Below, in pieces: positions 37,563-45,981 of a stretch of DNA of 64,000 bases. Within the stretch, counting starts at the first letter, position 1, and the number at the start of each line of letters is the position of its first letter. The stretch comes from Dyella sp. GSA-30 (GTDB lineage: Bacteria; Pseudomonadota; Gammaproteobacteria; Xanthomonadales; Rhodanobacteraceae), in NCBI RefSeq assembly GCF_027924605.1, contig NZ_AP027042.1, forward strand, positions 2,953,524 through 3,017,523, given 5' to 3'. The notes beneath the pieces were generated by a model that did not search any database, was not told where the DNA came from, and saw nothing but the letters and a program-made list of their open reading frames with translations. The position numbers and the translations under genes are program-made.

Positions 37563-39263
37563 ATGCGCGCGCAGGCGATGCCATGGCAGGCCGTGGTCAT
37601 GGTCTGCATGGTGTTGTTATTGGTCGCCTGTGCGCCGGTAAAGCCATCGCCGTCTGTTAGTGCACCTCAGCACGAAGCGGTCGACTGGCTGGCCCAGGCA
37701 CGTAGCTGGGCGACGGATGCATCGCATCAAAAACGCCCCGAATTCGCGCAGCGTGCCTGGTTGCGTTGCGCCGCCGCCGGCTATCGCGCGCTTGCCAACG
37801 ATGCGGGGCAGGCGCGTGAGGCCCTGCATTGGTACAGCCTGTGCACGACGCGTCTGGTGGACGACGTGTTCGATCGCGATGCGGATGGTTGGACCTCGCG
37901 TAACTTGAGTTTCGGCGACGACACCATATCGCTCGTGATCGACGCGATGCCGGCGAGCCTGCATGGACCGTTGCAGCTGGTGCCGGCCGATAGCGTCACG
38001 ATTCCCGAAAGCTTCGGCGTGCGCCACACGGTGCCAGGCGTGGGCGTGCCTTTAGTGGTAGCGGCACAGCGTTGCAGCGACAAACCGTTGTGCAAGCTCT
38101 ATCCGCCAGAAGGCGTATCTCGCGCGGCGACTGCGTGGATCGATGTCGATGCACAGGACCGGCCTCGTCTGCATATCACCGATCCAGAGCATGCCCCGGA
38201 TATCGTGATCGGCTCGACGACCTATCCGCTGGCGCGCGATACCACCGCGCCCTATGCCTATCTGTTCGATCAATCCAAGCTCAAGCGCCTGGCCGTATGG
38301 AACCTGATCGGCGGCAAGGAGATCGGTTTGCGGCAGGGGCTTTATCTGCTGGAGGATTACGACCCGCACAAGACGCCGATCGTGATGATTCACGGCCTGG
38401 GAGCCAGTCCGCTGATCTGGGGCAAGCTGACCAACCGCGTCCTGGGCACCCCCGAACTGCATGCGCGCTATCAGATCTGGCATGTGGTTTATCAAACCGA
38501 TGCGCCGTTGCTGGTAAGCCGATTGCGGGTGCAGCAGTTTCTCGATCAGGGTTGGAAGCTGCTCGATCCTTCCGGTGCCGATCCGGCCAGGCAGCAGATG
38601 GTATTGGTCGGTCACAGCATGGGCGGCGTGATCGCTCGATTGCTCAGTGCGGACAGCGGCGATCTTTTATGGCGTACCGCGTTTACCGTGTCGCCGGAAA
38701 AAATCAAAGCGAGCGCGGACGATCTGGACATGCTCAAGCGCCTGTTCTTTTTTCATCCCTACCCGGGCGTAACGCAGGCGATATTCCTGGCCGCGCCACA
38801 CCTGGGTAGTCCCGTGTCGCAACGTCTCCTCGGCCGCATCGCGGTGCTGGTGCTGAACCCCCATGGTCCTGAACTGGATGCGTTGCGGCGCATCGCCAAG
38901 AACGATCCGACGGCGGTACAAAGCAACTTGCTGGCGGTTTATCAATCGGCTGGTCTGAGCAGCGTAAGCACGATGCGCGATAACCAGCCGGTCAGTCATG
39001 CCAGTCAGTCCCTGATGCCGGCGCCGGGTATCCGTTACTACACGATTGCCGGTGATCTGCCGGGTGCCAGCGTGCGCGGCGATGGCATCGTGCCGTTGAG
39101 CAGTGCGGTCATCCCCGGTGCCGTATCGACCACGATCGTGGCATGGGGACATAAGCTTTATAACAACCCGGAAGCGATCGACAAGGTCATCGGTATCCTG
39201 AACGAGAAGCCGGTCGATCGAGAAAATCCGCCGCGTGACGCTTTGTCGCAACAGAAACCTTGA
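37563..39263 (+). CDS. Lipoprotein alpha/beta-hydrolase, probable lipase/esterase
   Basis: A 566-residue exported hydrolase. The N-terminus has a lipoprotein signal with lipobox LVAC (MVCMVLLLVACAPV), so it should be lipid-anchored. An N-terminal all-beta region of unknown type (about 20-270) leads to an alpha/beta-hydrolase: PIVMIHGLGASPLIW (oxyanion loop), VLVGHSMGGVIAR (nucleophile Ser), GDGIVPLSSAV (Asp) and a late GHKL (His). It begins 31 bases after gcd and could be co-transcribed. Start choice is uncertain: GTG at 37548 or 37551 with AAGGCGGG upstream are alternatives. Confidence 0.82.
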   Translation: MRAQAMPWQAVVMVCMVLLLVACAPVKPSPSVSAPQHEAVDWLAQARSWATDASHQKRPEFAQRAWLRCAAAGYRALANDAGQAREALHWYSLCTTRLVDDVFDRDADGWTSRNLSFGDDTISLVIDAMPASLHGPLQLVPADSVTIPESFGVRHTVPGVGVPLVVAAQRCSDKPLCKLYPPEGVSRAATAWIDVDAQDRPRLHITDPEHAPDIVIGSTTYPLARDTTAPYAYLFDQSKLKRLAVWNLIGGKEIGLRQGLYLLEDYDPHKTPIVMIHGLGASPLIWGKLTNRVLGTPELHARYQIWHVVYQTDAPLLVSRLRVQQFLDQGWKLLDPSGADPARQQMVLVGHSMGGVIARLLSADSGDLLWRTAFTVSPEKIKASADDLDMLKRLFFFHPYPGVTQAIFLAAPHLGSPVSQRLLGRIAVLVLNPHGPELDALRRIAKNDPTAVQSNLLAVYQSAGLSSVSTMRDNQPVSHASQSLMPAPGIRYYTIAGDLPGASVRGDGIVPLSSAVIPGAVSTTIVAWGHKLYNNPEAIDKVIGILNEKPVDRENPPRDALSQQKP

Positions 39264-39323
39264 ACCCTGGTCCAGGGTTTGTGGGATGATCCCGCCGACG
39301 TGCATAAGGGGCACTTGAGAACG

Positions 39324-39716
39324 ATGTCACGCAGGGCGATCCAACGACGATGTGTGGCTTGGCTGGCTATTGCCGCCATGGCCTTGGTCGCGTTCGCTCC
39401 CGGCATTTCCCAGTACCTCGTTGCCGTCCATGCGATGACGAGTGTGGACGCGCTGTGCCCCGAACATGCGGCGCAGGCCGATCACACGCATGCCGGCCAC
39501 CGCACGCCGGACATGCCGATGGGCGAGCACGGCGACGCCTGCGGCTATTGCACGTTGCTGTGTCATTCGCCGGTAACGCCCACTGTGTTTCGACTCCCGG
39601 TCATCGCCACGCAGATGCGTGCCGATGCGCCGATACGTGTTCCGGCCATCCATAGCGATAGCGCGGTCGTCCTGAGCGCGGAGCCACGCGGGCCACCTGT
39701 TTTTTCCATCGGTTGA
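39324..39716 (+). CDS. DUF2946-family protein, His/Cys-rich
   Basis: A 130-residue protein with an N-terminal hydrophobic helix (VAWLAIAAMALVAFAPGIS) and a metal-ligand-like stretch: CPEHAAQADHTHAGH, then MPMGEHGD and CGYCTLLCHS. DUF2946 genes usually sit beside TonB-dependent receptors or copper genes; here a TonB receptor follows 123 bases on. Copper binding or delivery at the envelope is a reasonable guess from the His/Cys/Met content but is not established. The ATG at 39324 is preferred; the frame opens earlier (39279) across a hairpin. Confidence 0.78.
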   Translation: MSRRAIQRRCVAWLAIAAMALVAFAPGISQYLVAVHAMTSVDALCPEHAAQADHTHAGHRTPDMPMGEHGDACGYCTLLCHSPVTPTVFRLPVIATQMRADAPIRVPAIHSDSAVVLSAEPRGPPVFSIG

Positions 39717-39839
39717 ATATTCGTGCCGCTTCGGCGGTATGTCTTTCATGATGCCTGGAGCGGCGCTCGACATGAGCGTCGCTGGTGTCGCGTTCCTGCG
39801 TCCAGGTAGCCGGCGCAGATTACCGATTGGAAAAACACG

Positions 39840-42110
39840 ATGGATGCCCCTGATATCCGGCGCCTGGTCGCGCTGCCGTTATCGCTATTGTCTGCCTCGC
39901 TCTGGCTGGCTCATGCGGCCGATGCGCCGCCCGATCCCCAGATCACCGATCTGCGCGCCATGAAGGTGACCGCCAAGGCGCCGCAAGGCGAACCGCATTT
40001 TCCGGCTGTGCAGGTCAGTGTGCCCGCGGCGCGCATTGCCGCCACCGTCAATGCGGTCGATGTCGAGGACGCGGCCAAATACCTGCCCAGTGTGTTCATT
40101 CGCAAACGCAACTACGGTGATACTCAGCCCGTATTGGCGACGCGTACCTGGGGCGTGGGATCGAGTGCGCGTACGCTGGTCTATATCGACGACATTCCGA
40201 TTTCCGCCTTGATCGCCAACAACAACACGATCGGTGCGCCTCGTTGGGGCATGGCTTCGCCCGAATCGATCGAACGCATCGATATGCTGTACGGCCCGTT
40301 TTCCGCCGAGTATGCGGGCAATTCGATGGGGGGCGTGATGCATATCGTCACGCGCATGCCGGAGAAAACCGAGGTCACGATCAAGCAGACCGAAGCCGTG
40401 CAGGATTTCGATCTCTACGGCACGCACGATCATTTTTCCACCAGCCAGACCAGTCTCACGGCGGGCGGTCGTTACGGCGACCTGGGTTGGTTTTTCTCGG
40501 CCAATGCACTCAATAGCTTCAGCCAGCCGTTGTCGTATATCACCAGCGCCGGATTTCCTGCCGGTACGGAAGGCGCCATCGCAGCGAAAAACAAACTCGG
40601 GCAAACCGCCAACGTGCTCGGTGCGGGCGGCCTGTTGCATACGCGCATGCTCGATCTCAACGGCAAACTCACCTATGACATCACGCCGCAGTGGCGCGCA
40701 ACCTATATGGCCGGCTTCTGGAGCAACCACGGGCAGTCGCAGGCGCAGACGTATCTGACTGACGCCAGTGGTGCGCCAAGCTTCGGTCGCACCGCAGGCT
40801 TTGCCAGCAATATCTACGACTTGAGCGCGCATCACCTGATGCAGGCGTTCTCGCTGAAGAGCGACACGCGCGGCAACTTCGATGGCGAAGCGGTCGTAAC
40901 CCACTATGCGTTCCTGAAGGATCAGCAACTTTCACCCGCGGGTGTGCTCGGTGGCACCGACCTGACGACGAACGGACGCCTTGCAAGTTACGGCGGTACC
41001 AACTGGTCGACCGTCGACCTGAAAGGTTATTGGCGCCCGCAAGGTTACGGTGGAGGCCAAGAGGTTTCCTTCGGCGCGCATGGCGATCGCTACGAGCTGG
41101 TCAATCCGACGCGCAACCTGAGCGATCGTGACGATGCCGCAACCGCGACGACGCTGTTCTCGGCGGGCAGCGGCAAGACCACCACACAAGCAGTGTGGAT
41201 CGCCGACAATTGGCAATTTGCGCCCGCATGGTTGTTGACGGTCGGTGGTCGCTACGAGTGGTGGAAGGCCAGCGATGGTTTCAACTTCAGCGGCGGCAAG
41301 GCGGTGCAGCAGCCAGTCGAGAAGAGCGACGGGTTCTCGCCAAAGGCAACGCTGCAATGGCAACTGGATCCGAGTTGGCGCATCACCGGGTCGCTGGCGC
41401 GCGCCATTCGTTTTCCCACGGTGAGCGAGCTGTATCAGCTGGTGTCGACCGGCTCGACGTTTACCTCGCCCAATCCCGATCTGAAGCCGGAAAAAGTGCG
41501 GAGCGGCGAACTGGCGATCGAACATGGGCTGTCGCAAGGGCTGTTGCGGTTGTCGCTGTTCCAGGAGAACACCAAGGATGCCTTGATCGCGCAGACTGCA
41601 TTTCTGCCGAATGTAGCGGCTCCAGTCAACTTCACCACCAATGTCGGCGAGGTGCGCAACCGTGGTGTCGAGCTGGTGGCCGAACAGCGCGATGCGTTGA
41701 TCCATGGGTTGGAGTTGTCCGGTAGCGTTACCTTTGTCGACTCGACCATTCTTTCCAACGACAGCTTTGCCAGCACCACCGGTACTACGTCGACCGGCAA
41801 GCATGCGCCGAATGTTCCGCGCTGGCGTGCCACGGCGGTGGCAACCTATCGTCCGGATGATGCATGGGCCTTGACCGTGGCTGGTCGTTACAGCGGAAAG
41901 CAGTATTCAACGCTCGATAACACCGACAACACGCCGCATGTGTTTGGTGCATTCGACAGCTTTACCGTGTTCGATGCGCGCGTGCAGTACCGCATCAACG
42001 AGCATCTGACCGCATCGGTTGGCGTGGATAACTTCACCAACGAGAAGTACTTTCTGTTTCACCCGTTTCCGCAGCGGACGTATGTGGCGGATATGGAGTT
42101 GAAGCTTTAG
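39840..42110 (+). CDS. TonB-dependent receptor next to DUF2946
   Basis: A 756-residue outer-membrane receptor. The signal peptide (VALPLSLLSASLWLAHA) ends near residue 27. The plug contains VNAVDVEDAAKYLPSVFIRKRNYGD cut in two by a DTQPVLATRTWG region, LVYIDDIPISALI and MLYGPFSAEYAGNSMGGVMHI, then the barrel, ending in the C-terminal YVADMELKL. The TonB box is weak (ITDLRAMKVTA is the likely area). Unlike the siderophore receptor at 28902 it has no Fur-like site in front. With the His/Cys-rich DUF2946 protein upstream, a copper or other metal-complex substrate is possible; no direct proof. Confidence 0.85.
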   Translation: MDAPDIRRLVALPLSLLSASLWLAHAADAPPDPQITDLRAMKVTAKAPQGEPHFPAVQVSVPAARIAATVNAVDVEDAAKYLPSVFIRKRNYGDTQPVLATRTWGVGSSARTLVYIDDIPISALIANNNTIGAPRWGMASPESIERIDMLYGPFSAEYAGNSMGGVMHIVTRMPEKTEVTIKQTEAVQDFDLYGTHDHFSTSQTSLTAGGRYGDLGWFFSANALNSFSQPLSYITSAGFPAGTEGAIAAKNKLGQTANVLGAGGLLHTRMLDLNGKLTYDITPQWRATYMAGFWSNHGQSQAQTYLTDASGAPSFGRTAGFASNIYDLSAHHLMQAFSLKSDTRGNFDGEAVVTHYAFLKDQQLSPAGVLGGTDLTTNGRLASYGGTNWSTVDLKGYWRPQGYGGGQEVSFGAHGDRYELVNPTRNLSDRDDAATATTLFSAGSGKTTTQAVWIADNWQFAPAWLLTVGGRYEWWKASDGFNFSGGKAVQQPVEKSDGFSPKATLQWQLDPSWRITGSLARAIRFPTVSELYQLVSTGSTFTSPNPDLKPEKVRSGELAIEHGLSQGLLRLSLFQENTKDALIAQTAFLPNVAAPVNFTTNVGEVRNRGVELVAEQRDALIHGLELSGSVTFVDSTILSNDSFASTTGTTSTGKHAPNVPRWRATAVATYRPDDAWALTVAGRYSGKQYSTLDNTDNTPHVFGAFDSFTVFDARVQYRINEHLTASVGVDNFTNEKYFLFHPFPQRTYVADMELKL

Positions 42111-42135
42111 GCTCGCTTCGCATCGCCTCTTGTTG

Positions 42136-42265
42136 CCCCTTACCCCAACCCTCTCCCCCGGCAGAGCCAGGGGAGAGGGGGCACTCTGGGGCAAGCTTTC
42201 AACGCTGCGCGCTTTTGCTCCCTCTCCCCTGGCTCTGCCGGGGGAGAGGGTTGGGGTGAGGGGGG
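42136..42265. repeat. Composite CCCTCTCCCC palindromic element, copy 1 (130 bp)
   Basis: Arms CCAACCCTCTCCCCCGGC (left) and GCCGGGGGAGAGGGTTGG (right), with a conserved centre GGGGCAAGCTTTCAACGCTG and CGCGCTTTTGCTC. It lies between the convergent TonB receptor and MFS genes. The copy at 45841 has the same orientation. Confidence 0.85.
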
Positions 42266-42276
42266 CTCTAAGCCCC

Positions 42277-43653
42277 TCAAGGCGACAACTCTTCCAATAC
42301 CCGCCCCTTGGTCTCGGTAGCAAATAGCGCGCACGTCACGGCACCGACAATCGCCACCACGGCAAAACTCAGAAACACCGTATGTACCCCCGACTCGGCC
42401 ACCACAAAGCCGATCAACGCCGGTCCAGCCATCGAGCCCGCGCGCAGCCATGCACTACCGATACCGGCCCCCACCGCACGCATGCGCGTCGGATAAAGCT
42501 CGGCCGAATACAGATACAGCGAATAGGTGATCGTCTGGATGATCGCGTAAGCGCAAGTGGCGAATACCAGCACCTGGATGGCGGTGCTGGCACCGATGAT
42601 CGACAACACGCCCAGAGGAATGACGGCCAGCCCGAACGCACCGATATACCAGGGCCGCCGCCCCACCTTGTCGATCGAGATAGCGCACACAAAGGAGACG
42701 ACAACCGCCACAGTGGTCATGATCAGCCCATACAGCAGGCTCGTTCGCAACGGAATATTGAATACGGTGCGATAAAGCGTCGGCAGCCAGGTCGCCAGAC
42801 CGTTATTGATCAGGTACGAACAGAACCACAGCACCCAAAGCGTCAGGGTGCGTTTGCGGTAGATGCCGGAAAACAGATCACGCCAGGAGCCACGTTCGAA
42901 CGATGCCACGATGCCTGTGGCGCGTATCGGTGGCGGTAGCTCGATACCGCGATCGGTGACGTCTTTTTCTAGGCGGGAGATCACATCTTCCGCTTCGGGA
43001 ATGCGCCCATGCGTGAGCAGCCAGCGCGGTGACTCCGGCAGGAAGAAGCGCAGCGGCACGGTTAATACCACCGGCACCACGCCGATCCAGAACATCATCT
43101 GCCAGCCGAACCGAGGCACCAGTTCATAGCCGATCAACGCGGCAAATACCAAGCCGACCAGGAACAGCAATTCGTAGAGCAGGAAAAAACGCCCGCGACT
43201 GCGTGCGCCGACGAATTCGTTGACATAGGCGCTGGCCACCGGCACTTCACCGCCGGTACCGATGCCCTGGATAAAACGGAACACGATCAACGACGTCGCA
43301 TTCCAGGAAAAGATGCAGGCCACGCTCATGATCGCGAAGATACTGACCGTGATCGTCAGCGTGCGCAGGCGTCCGATGCGTTCGGCCAACCAGCCGAAGA
43401 ACAGCGCGCCGATCAGTTGCCCCAGATAGCCCGAAGAAATCACCAATCCCACTTTGGACGGAGGCAGCTGCCACAGCTTGGCGAGCACCGGCATCGCATA
43501 GGCAATCGCGAGCGTCGTGTAGCCGTCGAAGAACGTTGCCGAGCCCACCACCATGCGTGCCCATACCAGCGGGCGCGATACCGGCAGCCGTTCCAACCGG
43601 GCTACGATCCCGGCGGCCGAGCGGTCCACGTCCGCGTTTTCTTTGATCGTCAT
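42277..43653 (-). CDS. MFS transporter of the IclR/DapA-like unit
   Basis: A 458-residue, 12-helix symporter of the sugar/organic-acid type. GSATFFDGYTTLAIAYAMPVL is the family's first helix, GWLAERIGRLRTLT the loop 2-3 signature, and RFIQGIGTGGEVPVASAYVNEF the fourth helix region seen in aromatic-acid and sugar-acid carriers. The start at 43653 has GGAG 7 bases upstream. It follows the DapA-like gene on the same strand after a 185-base gap that holds a 9-bp hairpin, so it may have some independent control. The transported compound is probably the substrate of the lyase upstream. Confidence 0.83.
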   Translation of the reverse strand: MTIKENADVDRSAAGIVARLERLPVSRPLVWARMVVGSATFFDGYTTLAIAYAMPVLAKLWQLPPSKVGLVISSGYLGQLIGALFFGWLAERIGRLRTLTITVSIFAIMSVACIFSWNATSLIVFRFIQGIGTGGEVPVASAYVNEFVGARSRGRFFLLYELLFLVGLVFAALIGYELVPRFGWQMMFWIGVVPVVLTVPLRFFLPESPRWLLTHGRIPEAEDVISRLEKDVTDRGIELPPPIRATGIVASFERGSWRDLFSGIYRKRTLTLWVLWFCSYLINNGLATWLPTLYRTVFNIPLRTSLLYGLIMTTVAVVVSFVCAISIDKVGRRPWYIGAFGLAVIPLGVLSIIGASTAIQVLVFATCAYAIIQTITYSLYLYSAELYPTRMRAVGAGIGSAWLRAGSMAGPALIGFVVAESGVHTVFLSFAVVAIVGAVTCALFATETKGRVLEELSP

Positions 43654-43739
43654 GCGTATCTCCACCAAAACCATCCCGGCACGGGCAGCCACGAGCGGCC
43701 GCATTGGCGCCTGTCTGAGCGTTTGCTAGGCTTGGGACG

Positions 43740-43763
43740 CGGATGGCGCGCCAACGCCATCCG
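43740..43763 (-). terminator. Hairpin between DapA-like and MFS genes
   Basis: CGGATGGCG (43740-43748) pairs with CGCCATCCG (43755-43763) around a 6-base loop, 75 bases beyond the DapA-like stop. No U run follows; it could be an attenuating structure or simple gap hairpin. Confidence 0.35.
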
Positions 43764-43838
43764 TATCCTTGGAGCTTCAACGAGTGTCTGAGGGGCCGTC
43801 GGCGTGTGCGGTCGGAAAAATCGTCACGCCGATGGCTT

Positions 43839-44783
43839 TCATGCCGCTGCCTGCGACTTCAGGAAGCCGGCGCCTTTCACCGCCGCTTCGATCGCCTGCA
43901 ACGCGGCACCTTCCGGAAGACGTGTCGGCGGCTGCACGGTGGCCGATTTCAGGATGCCGGCGAACGACATCGCCACCTTCATGCGGGCATGTGCATCGCC
44001 GGTCGGCTCGCCGCCGCCGTAGACCACATCCTTGAGTGGATTGATCTGTGCCTGGATCGCCTGCGCGGTCTTCAGGTCGCCCGCCTGCACGGCGGCGTAG
44101 AGGTCGATGATCTTCTGCGGAATGAACGAGGCAAAACCGACCAGTGCGCCGTCGACACCCTGGATCATCGAGGCCAGCAGGTATTCGTCGTGGCAGGTGA
44201 GGATGGTGACGCTCGGGTCGGCCTCGCGAATGGTGCGGATATCGCGGGCGTACTTGTTCATATCGCGCGTGCCGATCTTCATGCACTTCACATGCGGCAG
44301 CTTGGCCAGCGCGGCCAGTGTCTCGAAGGAGTACGACGCGCGCGTCCAGGCCGGATAGATGTGCACGATGATGTCGAGCCCGGAGCCTTCGCCCACGGCG
44401 CGGAAATAGTCGACCACGTTATCGGGCTGCTGCATGCCAAAGCGCAGCCAGCCGTGTGGCGGCATCAACAGGATCGCGCTGGCGCCGGCATCGCGCGCCA
44501 TCTTGGCATGCTCGACCGCTTCGGTAATGCCTTCGCAGCACACGCCCGACACCACCGGCACTTTGCCCTTGGCTTCTTCGGCGACGATGCGTGTGACGCG
44601 TGCGCGCCGCTCGGCGGTAAGTGCGAATACTTCGCCGGTGTGGCCATTGGTCACCAGGCCGCCGATGCCCTGATGCGACACCAGCCATTGCGCAAAGCGG
44701 CGCAGTTCCGCCTCGTCGATCGACAGGTCGGATTGGAAAGGAACCTGCAGGGCAGGGAGGATGCCCTTGTAAACCTGACTCAT
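43839..44783 (-). CDS. Dihydrodipicolinate synthase-family lyase, catabolic type
   Basis: A 314-residue class I aldolase/lyase of the DapA family. LVTNGHTGEVFALT matches the GTTGE substrate loop, VHIYPAWTR has the catalytic tyrosine, and VKCMKIGTRD the Schiff-base lysine. It differs from biosynthetic DapA in many spots, and its place between an IclR regulator and an MFS carrier speaks for breakdown of a sugar acid or keto acid. CGGAG lies upstream of the ATG at 44783; the gap to the IclR stop is 34 bases, so the two are likely one transcript. The exact reaction is unknown. Confidence 0.83.
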   Translation of the reverse strand: MSQVYKGILPALQVPFQSDLSIDEAELRRFAQWLVSHQGIGGLVTNGHTGEVFALTAERRARVTRIVAEEAKGKVPVVSGVCCEGITEAVEHAKMARDAGASAILLMPPHGWLRFGMQQPDNVVDYFRAVGEGSGLDIIVHIYPAWTRASYSFETLAALAKLPHVKCMKIGTRDMNKYARDIRTIREADPSVTILTCHDEYLLASMIQGVDGALVGFASFIPQKIIDLYAAVQAGDLKTAQAIQAQINPLKDVVYGGGEPTGDAHARMKVAMSFAGILKSATVQPPTRLPEGAALQAIEAAVKGAGFLKSQAAA

Positions 44784-44817
44784 GATGTGACTCCGTTGTT
44801 TCGGGGAGGAAATAAAC

Positions 44818-45675
44818 TCAAAAACTGGTACTGCCACTTGCTTCCAGTGCACGGGCGATCTGCTTGGCCGCCGCGCGCACGGGTTCGAGCGCTGATGTCT
44901 CGAATTCTTCGATGGTGGCCCGCACCGCCGGTGCGGCCACGCTGATCGCGCCGACGGGGTGCCCATCCACATCGAGCACCGGGACAGCGATGATGCGCAG
45001 CCCTTCGGTCAAGGTGGACGGTGCCAGCGCGTAGCCCTTCTTGCGGATCTTGCGCAGCGCTGGCATCACATCGGCCACGCTGCGTTTGTCCTGGTAGCTA
45101 TGCGTGCGATTGGCGTCGGCGATGACGATGCGCTTCATGTCCGGCTCGGAGAGAAAGGCCAGCATGCTCTGGCCGATCGCGCTGATATGCGCGGGAAGCG
45201 TCGAGCCGACGCGAATGTCGACACCGAGGCGGATGGCGCCGGCGCGCACGCGTTCGATGTAGAGCACGTCGGGCCCTTCCAGTACCGCGAAGCTTGCCGC
45301 TTCGCCCAAGTGCCCGACCAGGTCGCGCAGGTAGGGGCGCACGATCGCGCGCATGTCCTGGTGGGCGAGTGCATTGAAGCCGAGGTCCAGCACTTTCAGC
45401 GTCAGACGGAAACGCTTGGTCTCGGGAATCTTCACCACATAGCCGAGGCTCACGAGGGTGGCGAGCATGCGGTGGGCGGTGCCCGGATCGAGGCCGGCGG
45501 CCAAGCCGACTTCGCTCATCGTCAGCTCGGGCGTCTCGGCGGTGAAGGCTTCGAGGACGCGAAAGCCCTTGGCCAGCGACTGCACCGTGCTGCGCATGTC
45601 AGGCGCAGCCAGACCGGTGCCGGCAACGCGGGTGGGGGCGTTGCTGTTCTGTGCTTTCTCGATCGGCTTGACCAT
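44818..45675 (-). CDS. IclR-family transcriptional regulator
   Basis: A 285-residue regulator. The winged helix-turn-helix is at about residues 30-95 ([36 protein letters not shown]), and the effector domain follows (about 105-275) with RVRAGAIRLGVDIRVGSTLPAH and ALAPSTLTEGLRIIAVPV. It heads the IclR-lyase-MFS unit and likely controls it. GAAGAGG precedes the ATG at 45675. Palindromic AT-rich sequence 30-50 bases upstream is a candidate operator for self-control. The effector is probably the lyase substrate or product. Confidence 0.86.
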   Translation of the reverse strand: MVKPIEKAQNSNAPTRVAGTGLAAPDMRSTVQSLAKGFRVLEAFTAETPELTMSEVGLAAGLDPGTAHRMLATLVSLGYVVKIPETKRFRLTLKVLDLGFNALAHQDMRAIVRPYLRDLVGHLGEAASFAVLEGPDVLYIERVRAGAIRLGVDIRVGSTLPAHISAIGQSMLAFLSEPDMKRIVIADANRTHSYQDKRSVADVMPALRKIRKKGYALAPSTLTEGLRIIAVPVLDVDGHPVGAISVAAPAVRATIEEFETSALEPVRAAAKQIARALEASGSTSF

Positions 45676-45703
45676 GGTCGCCTCTTCTGTAAACTTCGGA
45701 ATG

Positions 45704-45728
45704 CGAAAAAGTTTTCGTATTTCGAAAT
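45704..45728 (-). promoter_or_regulatory. Candidate IclR operator
   Basis: Two adjacent palindromes: CGAAAA-AG-TTTTCG at 45704-45717 and ATTTCGAAAT at 45719-45728, in an AT-rich island about 30 bases upstream of the IclR start. TTTCG/CGAAA half-sites recur three to four times. Assignment to the adjacent regulator is inference. Confidence 0.45.
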
Positions 45729-45840
45729 TAGAATCTGCCCCCATGCTGTGCCGATCAAGTTGCGGCGCAGCAATGTGCTTTGTGGCTGTGTTTGGCTACA
45801 TGGGGAAAACAGCGGCGCATGCGATGGCGCGGTGAAAAGC

Positions 45841-45967
45841 CCCCCTCACCCCAACCCTCTCCCCCGGCAAGCAAGGGGAGAGGGGGCACACTGGGACAAG
45901 CTTTCAACACTGCGCGCTTTTGCTCTCTCTCCCCTGGCTTGCCGGGGAGAGGTTTGGGGTGAGGGGG
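45841..45967. repeat. Composite CCCTCTCCCC palindromic element, copy 2 (127 bp)
   Basis: Same orientation and layout as the copy at 42136: left arm CCAACCCTCTCCCCCGGC, centre GGGACAAGCTTTCAACACTG and CGCGCTTTTGCTC, right arm GCCGGGGAGAGGTTTGG. It lies after the mmsA stop and before the IclR promoter, so it may end the mmsA transcript. Confidence 0.85.
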
Positions 45968-45981
45968 CTCTTGAAGCGCCC

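Noticed and set aside
35213-37609. A 798-codon open frame on the minus strand
   Set aside because: It is the shadow of gcd; the composition is rich in His, Arg and Gly with no domain.
39263-39279. AACCCTGG/CCAGGGTT inverted repeat after the lipase gene
   Set aside because: The loop is too small for the full stem and there is no firm T run; too weak to call a terminator.
42136-45967. The CCCTCTCCCC elements as possible CRISPR or insertion-sequence ends
   Set aside because: Only two copies, no regular spacers, no transposase gene between them and no target duplication that I can see.
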